From: Levilactobacillus huananensis
GTDB lineage: Bacteria; Bacillota; Bacilli; Lactobacillales; Lactobacillaceae
Length of the DNA stretch: 64,000 nt
Reading direction: 5' to 3'
NCBI RefSeq assembly: GCF_003946145.1
Contig: NZ_RHOC01000003.1
Coordinates: forward strand, 1-64,000
A model generated the notes under the pieces. That model was given only the letters and a program-made list of their open reading frames with translations, was not told the origin of the DNA and did no database searches. A program made the position numbers and the translations under genes. This document shows positions 1-7,746 of this stretch, piece after piece (position 1 is the stretch's first letter; each line of letters opens with the position of its first letter).

Positions 1-23
1 ATTGAGTACTATATTTGGTCATA

Positions 24-71
24 AGAAAAGCCCCACAATCGTTAGATTTATCTGTCTAACAATTGTAGGGC
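24..71 (-). terminator. Intrinsic terminator-like hairpin, minus strand
   Basis: The arms at 30-46 and 55-71 pair over 17 positions with two mismatches. On the minus strand the stem is followed by TTTTCTT. It lies about 340 bases downstream of the LOG-family gene and is the only good stop signal after it. It could also terminate a transcript that starts within 72-409. Confidence 0.6.
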
Positions 72-409
72 ACTTCATTGGCACACCTCTTTTTTGGTCT
101 ATCGCTATTTACATTTGAAAATGGTCTTAACACTTGTAAATTACGGGTGAACGCGTACGTCGTTTATTTCAAATCAAGCCGAATGGGTGACCAAAAATTC
201 TCAGAAAAGAGTTATTAAGAACATGCGTCAGAACAGATATGAGTCATAAAACTAGTTGGTCAAGCCAGTTCATGAGGCCAGTCAAAGTGGATCCTAGCAT
301 GAGAAGGGCAAGGATGGAGACGCCTAAGGGGTTAAAGCGTCTCCCTAGAAAGTGAAGCCATGGCTGCCAGAGCAACAAAAAAGGAGTCCACAAGAGGGCT
401 CCAAACGAA
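72..409. other. Gene-free stretch, possible small membrane-protein remnant
   Basis: No supported gene. On the minus strand, directly after the LOG-family stop, an open frame running to a TGA at about 244 encodes a strongly hydrophobic stretch of about 50 residues rich in L, W, F and G, which would fit one or two membrane segments. It has no ATG near a good ribosome site, only a possible TTG behind a weak GGAG. It could be an unannotated small membrane protein or the tail of a decayed gene. Nothing is recognisable in 72-240. Confidence 0.3.
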
Positions 410-988
410 TTAGTTCGTGTATTTATAAGGCAATTGGTGATGGAAGCTCGCAAAGCCATCGAAAATGCCATCGATCGAATTGGCGTTAATGAACAGATCC
501 AAATTCTCTTTCGGGGCAAAGCCGGCGTCACAACATTTGACCATCATCGCCACGAGTTCATCGTAATAGTGGTTGATGTTAAAGAGAGCAATCGGTTTTT
601 GGTGGACGTTGATTTGGCTCCAGGAGAGCATGGTGGTGAACTCTTCAAAGGTGCCAAAGCCCCCGGGCAAGACGATAAATGCGTCGGACTGCCGAAGCAT
701 TTCATCTTTGCGTTCGTCCATCGTAGCGGTTTCTAGCAGGGTGGTAATATGCGTTTCGGCCAACCCCATTTCACTCAAAAAAGTTGGAATAATGCCAATA
801 ACTTCGCCACCAGCATCCATGGTGGATTTGGCAATGGCACCCATTAAGCCTTCTTTACCGCCACCATAGACCACGGGATGGTCATGGCTGGCTAAGTATT
901 GTCCTAGGGCATTGGTCTGTTCCAGGAAGGCTGGGTCATAGCCGTGATTTGATCCACAAAAAACACAAATATTTTTAATTTTTGGCAT
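410..988 (-). CDS. LOG-family protein (TIGR00730), probable nucleotide 5'-monophosphate phosphoribohydrolase
   Basis: This 192-residue Rossmann-fold protein carries the signature PGGFGTFEE (residues 108-116), a GGGKEGLMG loop (42-50) and the upstream MDERK segment (90-94), all typical of the LOG/YvdD family. Characterised members hydrolyse cytokinin riboside monophosphates or AMP to a free base and ribose 5-phosphate. In lactobacilli the physiological substrate is not settled. The ATG at 988 follows a GAGGGG ribosome site. The gene is transcribed alone, away from the AraC gene, with a TATAAT at 1023-1028. The family is certain; the exact substrate is inferred. The older annotation of such proteins as lysine decarboxylase should be disregarded. 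Confidence 0.9.
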   Translation of the reverse strand: MPKIKNICVFCGSNHGYDPAFLEQTNALGQYLASHDHPVVYGGGKEGLMGAIAKSTMDAGGEVIGIIPTFLSEMGLAETHITTLLETATMDERKDEMLRQSDAFIVLPGGFGTFEEFTTMLSWSQINVHQKPIALFNINHYYDELVAMMVKCCDAGFAPKENLDLFINANSIDGIFDGFASFHHQLPYKYTN

Positions 989-1022
989 AATCTGATCCCC
1001 TCATCTATTGGTAGTCGCCATC

Positions 1023-1051
1023 ATTATAAAACAATCGTGTGGCTACTTCAG
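1023..1051 (-). promoter_or_regulatory. Putative promoter of the LOG-family gene
   Basis: On the minus strand a perfect TATAAT lies at 1023-1028, with a poor -35 match (CTGAAG, 1046-1051) at 17 bases. The predicted start point leaves a leader of about 30 bases with the GAGGGG ribosome site. Confidence 0.4.
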
Positions 1052-1138
1052 GGTTGTGCACCGCGATTGTTAATCAACCCAATTTAGGGTCTGTTTAGTC
1101 GATAGTACGCCAATCAAGTTGGGGTGACAAGAGATAAT

Positions 1139-2176
1139 TTAGTTCTGGGGCGTGCGACTGGCGTGACGGACTTCAGGCAAGAGGGGCTGTGTAATCAGGC
1201 GTTGGTGACTAACCTTAGCCTTGTAAGCCGAGGGGGTAATTGCCAGGTATTTCTTGAAGAGGCGGAAGAGAGAAGAGTTATTTTTGTACCCAATGATGTC
1301 GCAGATCTCGGCGGCACTACAGCTCGTTCGAATCATCAGGTTCTGTGCGGCGGCTAGACGGCGACGATCGATGAGCTCCTTGAAACTTTTACCGGTCATT
1401 TCACGGATCTTGTCACCGAGATAGTTGGTATTGTAGCCAAAACGGGTGGCAAGCTCACTGAGTGACACGGTCTGGTATTCTGCACTGATGGCTCTTAGGA
1501 TTGGGAGAAATTCATCGTTGGCGGGGTTGGTATAACTGACACTACGGCGGCGAATTGTCCCTGGTAGCTCCAACATGAGGGCCGCAAAAATGAGCCTCAG
1601 GAGTTCGTTACGGTTGGCCGTGTCCTCGAGCCCCTTGATAGCGAGGCTCTCCAAGAGTTTGGTGGCGACTTCGTTCTTACTGAGATCGAAGAGAATGAAG
1701 TTGTTATGGGGCGAGTCACGTTTGGCAGCATTGTATAGGAATTGAGAGACGGTGTCCGCGGAGTTCTTCAAGTAACCGGCGGATTCGGCGAAGTCATCGG
1801 TATCTCGGAGGAGAATGTTAATAATGATATCCTTCTGGCCAGCGTAGTCGATACGCTGGACGACATCTCGGTCCATGACTAGAAGCTGATGCTGACGGAG
1901 TTTAATAGGTTCGTCGTTGATGTACTGGACACAGGAACCGGAATACATGTAGTTAAATTCAATGAAATCATGCGTGTGGGCGGGGGTGTAGGAGAAGCGA
2001 TTGTTCTTGGTAATCGCAATATTGGACTCTTGAAAAAACTCGAATTGTGGCATTCTAGGAATTGGGTGATGAATGAAATCTAAGTTATCGTAATTGAAAT
2101 TTTGCCCGGTTTTCTTTTGGTAACGTTCCACACGATTTAGGCGAAAGAGAAGCTGACTTAAGACACGTGATGCCAT
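1139..2176 (-). CDS. AraC-family transcriptional regulator
   Basis: This 345-residue protein has the AraC/XylS double helix-turn-helix at about residues 220-320, with the conserved pattern LATRFGYNTNYLGDKIREMTG, then EICDIIGYKNNSSLFRLFKKY and TPSAYK. The first 180 residues resemble a cupin-like effector domain (HTHDFIEFNYMYSG). A 25-residue tail follows the DNA-binding domain. Translation starts at the ATG at 2176 behind AAAGGAG. It is divergent from the MFS-GH78-MFS operon and shares a promoter region with it, so it is very likely the regulator of that operon, by analogy with AraC-type control of rhamnoside operons. The ligand is not visible from sequence; rhamnose or a rhamnoside is the natural guess. 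Confidence 0.9.
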   Translation of the reverse strand: MASRVLSQLLFRLNRVERYQKKTGQNFNYDNLDFIHHPIPRMPQFEFFQESNIAITKNNRFSYTPAHTHDFIEFNYMYSGSCVQYINDEPIKLRQHQLLVMDRDVVQRIDYAGQKDIIINILLRDTDDFAESAGYLKNSADTVSQFLYNAAKRDSPHNNFILFDLSKNEVATKLLESLAIKGLEDTANRNELLRLIFAALMLELPGTIRRRSVSYTNPANDEFLPILRAISAEYQTVSLSELATRFGYNTNYLGDKIREMTGKSFKELIDRRRLAAAQNLMIRTSCSAAEICDIIGYKNNSSLFRLFKKYLAITPSAYKAKVSHQRLITQPLLPEVRHASRTPQN

Positions 2177-2210
2177 AGCATAATCTCCTTTAGGTAAACC
2201 AATTTATTAA

Positions 2211-2263
2211 ATTATACAATTTTTACCTGTGATTTTGCAATCAAGGAGCTGGGCTAAAGATAT
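2211..2263. promoter_or_regulatory. Divergent promoters sharing one palindromic -35 (TTGCAA)
   Basis: TTGCAA at 2235-2240 is its own reverse complement. Rightwards it is 17 bases from AGATAT (2258-2263), before the MFS gene. Leftwards it is 18 bases from TATAAT (2211-2216 on the minus strand), before the AraC gene. RNA polymerase could therefore use the same hexamer in either direction, so the two transcripts would be mutually exclusive. The leftward -10 is perfect; the rightward one is poor and may need activation. Confidence 0.5.
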
Positions 2264-2275
2264 TGTTGCCAGCTA

Positions 2276-2289
2276 TTTAAGCGCTTACA
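2276..2289 (+). promoter_or_regulatory. cre site (CcpA operator)
   Basis: TTTAAGCGCTTACA matches the cre consensus TGWAANCGNTNWCA at 13 of 14 positions, with only the second base differing. It sits just after the predicted start point of the operon and 33 bases before the real ATG, the usual place for repression by CcpA. HprK, needed to phosphorylate HPr at Ser46 for CcpA control, is encoded in this window at 48.1 kb. Confidence 0.8.
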
Positions 2290-2321
2290 ATGAAGTCATA
2301 AACAAAGGGAGGTTTATCAAT

Positions 2322-3599
2322 ATGAATAATGGTGAAGTTCAAAAATCCGAATTCAGTAAATATAGACCACTTGCAATTGCAGCTGGGATCGGATCTATTT
2401 TAGGTTCAGGAATTATTGTTGGTTTGTCAGCCACGATTACCGTTTGGCAAACTGGATTGAATCTGACCAATGCTCAGGTCGGGTTTATCTCTGGGGCGTT
2501 AACGTTTGCAATTGCCTTTGGTTCACTATTAGCCGGGCAGATAACGAAGGCCTTCGGATTGATTCGATCATTTAATTCACTTAACTTGTTCTATGCTTTA
2601 GGGGCATTGATTTGTGTGGCCGCCACGGGTTTTCCAATGTTACTTATTGGGGTTATCGTGACCGGGTTCGCTTCTGGGGCCGACTTACCAATTAGTTTAA
2701 CCGTTATTTCGCATGATTCGCCAAATGAAAAGACGTCAAATGAATTAGTGTCATCGACGCAAATCTTCTGGCAAATTGGGGTCTTTAGTTCCTATGTTGG
2801 GGCTTTCGTGGTTTCACGAATGGCCGGTGCTACCGGTGCACGCCTTGTCTTTTCATTATTAGCAGCATTTGCTCTCATTACTTGGGCATGGCGGACCTTC
2901 TCTAGCAAATTCAAAACGTTCCACAAACAAGGGGAACAACGACGGATCGAACATGAAAAAGAAGCCAACGTTACTGAAAAAGTTTCCATCAAGTCGGTCT
3001 TTGCTGGATCGAATCGTGGCAAGTATATGGGCTTATTCTTTGGAATCTTCATCTTCTACATTTGCTGGAATTTATTAGCGAACACCTTTGGGCAATTCCA
3101 AACATTTACGTTGGTTCAAGCCCATGCTAGTCAGAGTTTTGCCACTGGTGCCGGGGTTATCTTAAACTTTATTTCCTTATTTTCTACCATGGCTTTCGCT
3201 TCCGTTTCAGGGGGCAAGTACCGGAACAAGTTCTTTATCGTTGGGGCCATTGTTCAATTCGCCGCAATGCTTGGGTTAGCTCTGAGTAGTCATGCCTTAT
3301 GGCCAATTGTTATCGCGATTGGGTTGTACAACATTGGGAACAGTATTGCCGGTGAAGCAATGTACAAGGTTTGGACGCAAGAATCCTTCCCAGTCGAAGT
3401 TCGTGCTGGTGTTCAAGGGTTTATCAATGGGTTCTCACGGATGTTATGTGGGCTGTTTGCCATTGTGACGCCAGCCTTAGTGGTTCCTAGCATGATCAAG
3501 TACACCATGTTTGGGTTCGCCGGAATTATCTTAATCAGTTTCATTTCTGGGTTAACCATGATGCGTCTCCAGAGAAAGCACAATATTCACGACTTCTAA
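2322..3599 (+). CDS. MFS transporter, probable rhamnoside/glycoside permease
   Basis: This 425-residue major facilitator protein has about 12 hydrophobic segments and a basic central loop (KFKTFHKQGEQRR). It is the first gene of an operon with a GH78 enzyme and a second MFS protein. The reading frame is open upstream to 2229, but the start is the ATG at 2322: it follows AAAGGGAGG at 8-9 bases, and the cre site lies inside the longer frame. It is clearly a paralogue of the second transporter: both contain ASGADLP, an NTxGxF segment and a C-terminal KHNI/RHNI motif. The substrate is inferred from context, most likely an oligosaccharide or glycoside carrying rhamnose. Confidence 0.85.
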   Translation: MNNGEVQKSEFSKYRPLAIAAGIGSILGSGIIVGLSATITVWQTGLNLTNAQVGFISGALTFAIAFGSLLAGQITKAFGLIRSFNSLNLFYALGALICVAATGFPMLLIGVIVTGFASGADLPISLTVISHDSPNEKTSNELVSSTQIFWQIGVFSSYVGAFVVSRMAGATGARLVFSLLAAFALITWAWRTFSSKFKTFHKQGEQRRIEHEKEANVTEKVSIKSVFAGSNRGKYMGLFFGIFIFYICWNLLANTFGQFQTFTLVQAHASQSFATGAGVILNFISLFSTMAFASVSGGKYRNKFFIVGAIVQFAAMLGLALSSHALWPIVIAIGLYNIGNSIAGEAMYKVWTQESFPVEVRAGVQGFINGFSRMLCGLFAIVTPALVVPSMIKYTMFGFAGIILISFISGLTMMRLQRKHNIHDF

Positions 3600-3628
3600 A
3601 ATGGGCCGTCTAGAAAGAGAGTGATAAA

Positions 3629-5248
3629 ATGGCTTTTACATTTCAAGTTAATGATGAAGTTAAATTTAAACACGACGAGGCTTTGTTAGCTAAGTCGCAA
3701 GGGTTCAAGCCAACCCTCAAGCACCACGTCGTTACGCCGACGGCTCTCGTCGCGTTGGACCACCAGCCTAAATTATTAGGTGGATATGGCGTGAAGAAGG
3801 TTGCAGATGTTTCGGATCTGGTTAATCAGCCATTGAAACGTGACGGCCGAATTATCCTCGACTTTGGTGAACACTGTGTCGGCAAGTTCAGTATTAACGC
3901 TACCGCCACGGGATCACCCATGGACGCGCCACTATTTTGTCGAATTCGGTTTGCCGAAATGCCAGTGGAATTGAGCTATAACAGCGCCGATTATGATGGT
4001 TGGCTTAGTAAGTCTTGGATTCAAGAGGAAACCATCCACTTGGACCAGTTACCAGCCACGATCGATTTACCACGGCGTTACAGTTTTCGTTACGTTGAAA
4101 TCACCGTTCTCGATACCTCACCAAAGTGGCAAGTCATCTTCGACCAGCCGCAAGTCATCACGCAGTCCTCAGTGGATGCGCGTCAGGTGACGGTTCCTGA
4201 ACTGGCCGATCCGATGTTAAAGCGGATCTACCAGGTTGGTTTAAAGACTCTAGAAGACTGTATGCAAGAAGTCTTCGAAGATGGTCCTAAGCGGGATCGT
4301 CGATTGTGGATTGGCGATTTGCGGTTACAGGCCCTAGCGGACTATGCCACATTCGGCAATACCGATATTATCAAGCGCTGTCTGTATCTGTTCGGGGCCA
4401 TGCCAGCCGAGGATGGCCGCGTGGTGGCTAACGTCTTCACACAGCCTAAGGATGTGCCAGATGACACGTTCCTCTTTGATTACAGTCTGTTCTTCATTTC
4501 AATTCTCAGTGATTATGAGAATTATGATGAGGACGATCAGTTATTAACGGATCTGTACCCCGTGGCGAAGAAGCAAATGGACGTTGCCTTAGCCAAAGTT
4601 GACGATCAAGGACAACTCCAATTGTCCGATGACTATCCAGTCTTCGTCGACTGGTCCAATGATTTCGACAAGACGACTGCTGGGCAGGCTGTGATGATCT
4701 ATGCTTTACGGCAATTCATCCAGTTGGCTCATCAAGCTCAAGATGACCAGATTGACCGTTATCAAGCAGCGTTAGATCAGTTACTTAACTTCGCTCAGAC
4801 CCAGTTGTTTGACGCCAACCAAGGCCTCTTTGTTTCGGGACCTCAGCGTGAGGTTAACATTGCCAGTCAAGCCTGGATGGTCTTGGCCCACGTCATGGAT
4901 GATGCCACGAATAAAGCCATTATGCAAAAGACGGTGACTCAGCTCTTCCCAGTCACGGGGATTGCGACGCCATACATGTATCATCACATCACGGAAGCTC
5001 TGTTCGAAGCTGGTTTAACCGATGAGGCCATTGCCCTTATGAAGCATTACTGGGGTGGCATGATCACGTTGGGGGCCGACACCTACTGGGAAGCCTATGA
5101 TCCTAACCAGCAAGATTACTCACCGTATGGCAGTCCACTGCTCAACAGTTACTGTCATGCTTGGAGTTGTACGCCGGTCTACTTGATTCAGAAGTATCTT
5201 ATTAAGGGAGGCCTGAAGCATGCCAAACGAGAAAGTGACGCTCAGTAA
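3629..5248 (+). CDS. GH78-family alpha-L-rhamnosidase-like glycoside hydrolase
   Basis: This 539-residue cytoplasmic enzyme (no signal peptide) has an N-terminal beta-sandwich of about 190 residues followed by an (alpha/alpha)6 barrel (about 195-530). The family motif appears as EDGPKRDRRLWIGD (217-230), and the general-base loop as GADTYWEAYD with Glu at 488, matching the GATTxWE motif of GH78. It would release L-rhamnose from imported plant glycosides or rutinose-type disaccharides. It lacks the extra sandwich domains of large GH78 enzymes, as small lactobacillar rhamnosidases do. It lies between two paralogous MFS transporters and its end overlaps the second by 29 bases, so the three are co-expressed. 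Substrate choice beyond alpha-L-rhamnosides cannot be read. Confidence 0.85.
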   Translation: MAFTFQVNDEVKFKHDEALLAKSQGFKPTLKHHVVTPTALVALDHQPKLLGGYGVKKVADVSDLVNQPLKRDGRIILDFGEHCVGKFSINATATGSPMDAPLFCRIRFAEMPVELSYNSADYDGWLSKSWIQEETIHLDQLPATIDLPRRYSFRYVEITVLDTSPKWQVIFDQPQVITQSSVDARQVTVPELADPMLKRIYQVGLKTLEDCMQEVFEDGPKRDRRLWIGDLRLQALADYATFGNTDIIKRCLYLFGAMPAEDGRVVANVFTQPKDVPDDTFLFDYSLFFISILSDYENYDEDDQLLTDLYPVAKKQMDVALAKVDDQGQLQLSDDYPVFVDWSNDFDKTTAGQAVMIYALRQFIQLAHQAQDDQIDRYQAALDQLLNFAQTQLFDANQGLFVSGPQREVNIASQAWMVLAHVMDDATNKAIMQKTVTQLFPVTGIATPYMYHHITEALFEAGLTDEAIALMKHYWGGMITLGADTYWEAYDPNQQDYSPYGSPLLNSYCHAWSCTPVYLIQKYLIKGGLKHAKRESDAQ

Positions 5249-6509
5249 AGATAGTAAGCTTCTGATTTTTATCGCGGGGATTGCGTCGTACCTGGATGCT
5301 GCCTTACTGGTCAGCCTCGGGGTAGCCCTACCCATCTGGGCCAAGTATCTGGGTCTAAACAGTTGGACGATCGGCTTTTTGAGTACGATGCTGACGGTAG
5401 CGGTGGCCATTGGATCCTTCGCCGGTGGGTGGTTATCCGATAAATTCGGTCGAGTCACGGTCTTCAACGTTGACATTTTCTTCGTCTTCGTGGGATCAGC
5501 AATCGTCGCGTTGGCTGGCAACTTACCCTTATTAGTTGTCGGTGTCTTCATCGCGGGATTGGCCTCCGGGGCCGACCTGCCAACGTCATTGGCCGTGGTT
5601 TCTGAACGGATGAACAAACAAACGTACGGGCGGGCTATTTCTGCCACACAAATCTTTTGGACGGTCGGCATTCTCCTATCTCAGTTTATCGGATTTATTA
5701 CCGCAAATTCGGGGATGGGGAGCATTATGGCCCTGTTCGGTTGGATTGCCTTAGTGGCGCTGTTAAATTGGTCCGTGCGAGTCTTTTCCGGTAAGTTCAA
5801 GAATATTGAAGCTAACCTGGCTTCGTCTGTTCAGTCGGATGAGGGCGATGACACACCGGAAAAGAAGATCAAATTAGGGACCTTTTTGAAGACGAGTGGG
5901 GCACTGGTTCCATTCATCCTACTCACGGTGTTCTATCTGTTTTGGAACCTGCCAGCCAACACCTGGGGGTCATTCGTGAACTACTTCTTGGTGACGGTCG
6001 ATGGCCGGAGCCAGATGTTCTCCACGGGGGCTGCACTGGTGGCTAACCTGTTCTGCTTATTGATCAATGTGATTTATCTAAAAATTTCTGACTCGAAATA
6101 CCGTTATCCTGCGATGTACTTGGGAATTGCAGTGGCTCTGGTATCCTTTGTGGTCGCCGGTCTCTTCAGTAGCCAGTGGCAAGTCTTCACGGTGGTTTAC
6201 ATCTTCTACTCCGGAAGTACGGTGCTCTGTGGGGAAGCCCTCTATAAGATTTGGAGTCAAACCCTGTATCCCGTCAACATGCGGGCGACGATGACCGGAT
6301 TTTCGTATGGTCTCGTGCGGGTAGTCACGGCGATCTTTGCCTTGGCAACCCCAACTCTAATGGGTGTTTCCGCTAGTCTGTTGTTATGGATTATGGTGGG
6401 CTGTACGGTGGTCTTTGGGGTCAGTGCAATTACCGTTGTGCGGTACATCAAGCGCCACAACATCACGGATACGACGCTGGAAGCCAATCAGAAACAAGTT
6501 ACGGAATAA
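5220..6509 (+). CDS. Second MFS transporter of the GH78 operon
   Basis: This 429-residue major facilitator protein has about 12 membrane segments. It shows motif A as GGWLSDKFGRV between TM2 and TM3 and a charged central loop (QSDEGDDTPEKKIK). The ATG at 5220 lies inside the GH78 gene, 29 bases before its stop, behind AAGGGAGG, which suggests translational coupling. It is a diverged paralogue of the first transporter. Having two permeases around one hydrolase suggests import of two related glycosides, or import of glycoside with export of an aglycone or product. Sequence cannot decide between these. Confidence 0.85.
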   Translation: MPNEKVTLSKDSKLLIFIAGIASYLDAALLVSLGVALPIWAKYLGLNSWTIGFLSTMLTVAVAIGSFAGGWLSDKFGRVTVFNVDIFFVFVGSAIVALAGNLPLLVVGVFIAGLASGADLPTSLAVVSERMNKQTYGRAISATQIFWTVGILLSQFIGFITANSGMGSIMALFGWIALVALLNWSVRVFSGKFKNIEANLASSVQSDEGDDTPEKKIKLGTFLKTSGALVPFILLTVFYLFWNLPANTWGSFVNYFLVTVDGRSQMFSTGAALVANLFCLLINVIYLKISDSKYRYPAMYLGIAVALVSFVVAGLFSSQWQVFTVVYIFYSGSTVLCGEALYKIWSQTLYPVNMRATMTGFSYGLVRVVTAIFALATPTLMGVSASLLLWIMVGCTVVFGVSAITVVRYIKRHNITDTTLEANQKQVTE

Positions 6510-6520
6510 GCTATTCGAAG

Positions 6521-6556
6521 AAGAGAGGTTGTGCCGCTGGCATGACCTCTTTTTTG
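6521..6556 (+). terminator. Terminator of the GH78 operon
   Basis: AGAGGT (6523-6528) pairs with ACCTCT (6545-6550), and an inner TGCC/GGCA pair extends the stem. Six T follow. Confidence 0.85.
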
Positions 6557-6567
6557 TTAAATTCGGA

Positions 6568-6627
6568 TAAAAAAACAGGCGGTCACTGAAGTCAACTGCT
6601 GAGTTGGCTTCGATGACTGCCTGTTTA
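6568..6627 (-). terminator. Terminator of nrdHEF
   Basis: The long stem runs from about 6575 to 6625 (AACAGGC pairs with GCCTGTT, with further inner pairs). It is followed on the minus strand by seven T. It lies 20 bases after the nrdF stop. Confidence 0.9.
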
Positions 6628-6646
6628 CGGAGCTTTTCGCTAAGCG

Positions 6647-7642
6647 TTAGTTACGAGGATCCTCTGGATCATTGGGTTCACCAATGTTGTAGTCGCTGTC
6701 GTTCATAGCTTCTACATTACCTAACAGATAACCGTTCCCCACTTGGGAGAAGAAGTCATGGTTAGCGGTAGAGGTGGAAATCCCATTCATGACGATTGGG
6801 TTCACATCTTCGGCCGTGTCAGGAAAGAGGGGATCTTGGCCCAAGTTCATCAGGGCCTTGTTGGCATTATAGCGAATGAAGGTGAGGACTTGTTCCGTCC
6901 AACCGACTTGATCGTACATCAGATGGGTGTATTTTTCCTCGTTGGCGTACAGCTTGTAAAGGAAGTCGTACATCCAATCCTTCATTTGTTGTTGCTCGTT
7001 GTCGGTGAGTTCTTTCATGCCCAGCTGGAACTTATAACCGATGTAAGTTCCGTGAACGGATTCGTCCCGCAGGATCAGCTTGATGATTTCCGCCACATTA
7101 GGCAACTTGTTGTGACCTAAGTAGTAGAGTGGGGTAAAGAACCCAGAGTAGAACAAGAATGTTTCCAGAAAGACACTGGAGATCTTCTTTTTCAGGGGAT
7201 GCTCGTCGTCATGGTACAGGTCATAGATTCGCTTGGTCTTGTTCTGTAGGAACTCTTCGGAATCACTCCACTGGAAGATTTCGTCGATTTCGTCTGGTGT
7301 GTTCAACGTGGAGAAAATCGTGGAGTAACTCTTAGCGTGAACGGATTCCATGAATTGAATATTGTTTAAGACGGCGGTCTCGTGAGGTGTCCGGACGTCT
7401 CTTCTCAGGGCGGCCATCCCATCTTGGGACTGCAGGGTATCTAACAGTGTCAGCCCCCCGAAAACGTGACCTACGACCCATTGATGGTCGGTATCTAGTG
7501 TCCGCCAGTCATCTAAGTCATTGGAGACCGGAATCCGGGTGTCTAACCAAAATTGTTCCGTGAGTTTTTCCCAGGTTGCCTTGTCGATTTCGTCAGAAAC
7601 CGCGTTCCAGTTAATTGCGTTATAGTTTTCAATTCTTGCCAT
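6647..7642 (-). CDS. nrdF: Class Ib ribonucleotide reductase, beta subunit NrdF
   Basis: This 331-residue radical-generating subunit reduces ribonucleotides to dNTP precursors together with NrdE. The metal ligands and radical tyrosine are all present at class Ib spacing: D68, E99, H102, Y106, E160, E194 and H197. The start at 7642 (MARIENYNAI) follows AAAGGAG; the open frame upstream has no ribosome site. It is the last gene of nrdH-nrdE-nrdF and ends at a strong terminator. Class Ib enzymes normally use a dimanganese-tyrosyl cofactor assembled with the flavodoxin NrdI. No nrdI lies in this operon, so it must be elsewhere in the genome. Confidence 0.97.
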   Translation of the reverse strand: MARIENYNAINWNAVSDEIDKATWEKLTEQFWLDTRIPVSNDLDDWRTLDTDHQWVVGHVFGGLTLLDTLQSQDGMAALRRDVRTPHETAVLNNIQFMESVHAKSYSTIFSTLNTPDEIDEIFQWSDSEEFLQNKTKRIYDLYHDDEHPLKKKISSVFLETFLFYSGFFTPLYYLGHNKLPNVAEIIKLILRDESVHGTYIGYKFQLGMKELTDNEQQQMKDWMYDFLYKLYANEEKYTHLMYDQVGWTEQVLTFIRYNANKALMNLGQDPLFPDTAEDVNPIVMNGISTSTANHDFFSQVGNGYLLGNVEAMNDSDYNIGEPNDPEDPRN

Positions 7643-7746
7643 TATGTGACCACTCCTTTTCCGTGTGTCAGAGTCGGTATCTGTGGCCATCTTACCATAG
7701 ATCCGCAGTCAAAAAGTCCCCATTTTAGAGGACTTTAAGTTTAAGC

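Noticed and set aside
5120-5671. A 183-codon open frame on the minus strand
   Set aside because: It lies opposite the end of the GH78 gene and the start of the second MFS gene, both well supported. It has no ribosome site and low-complexity composition typical of antisense frames.
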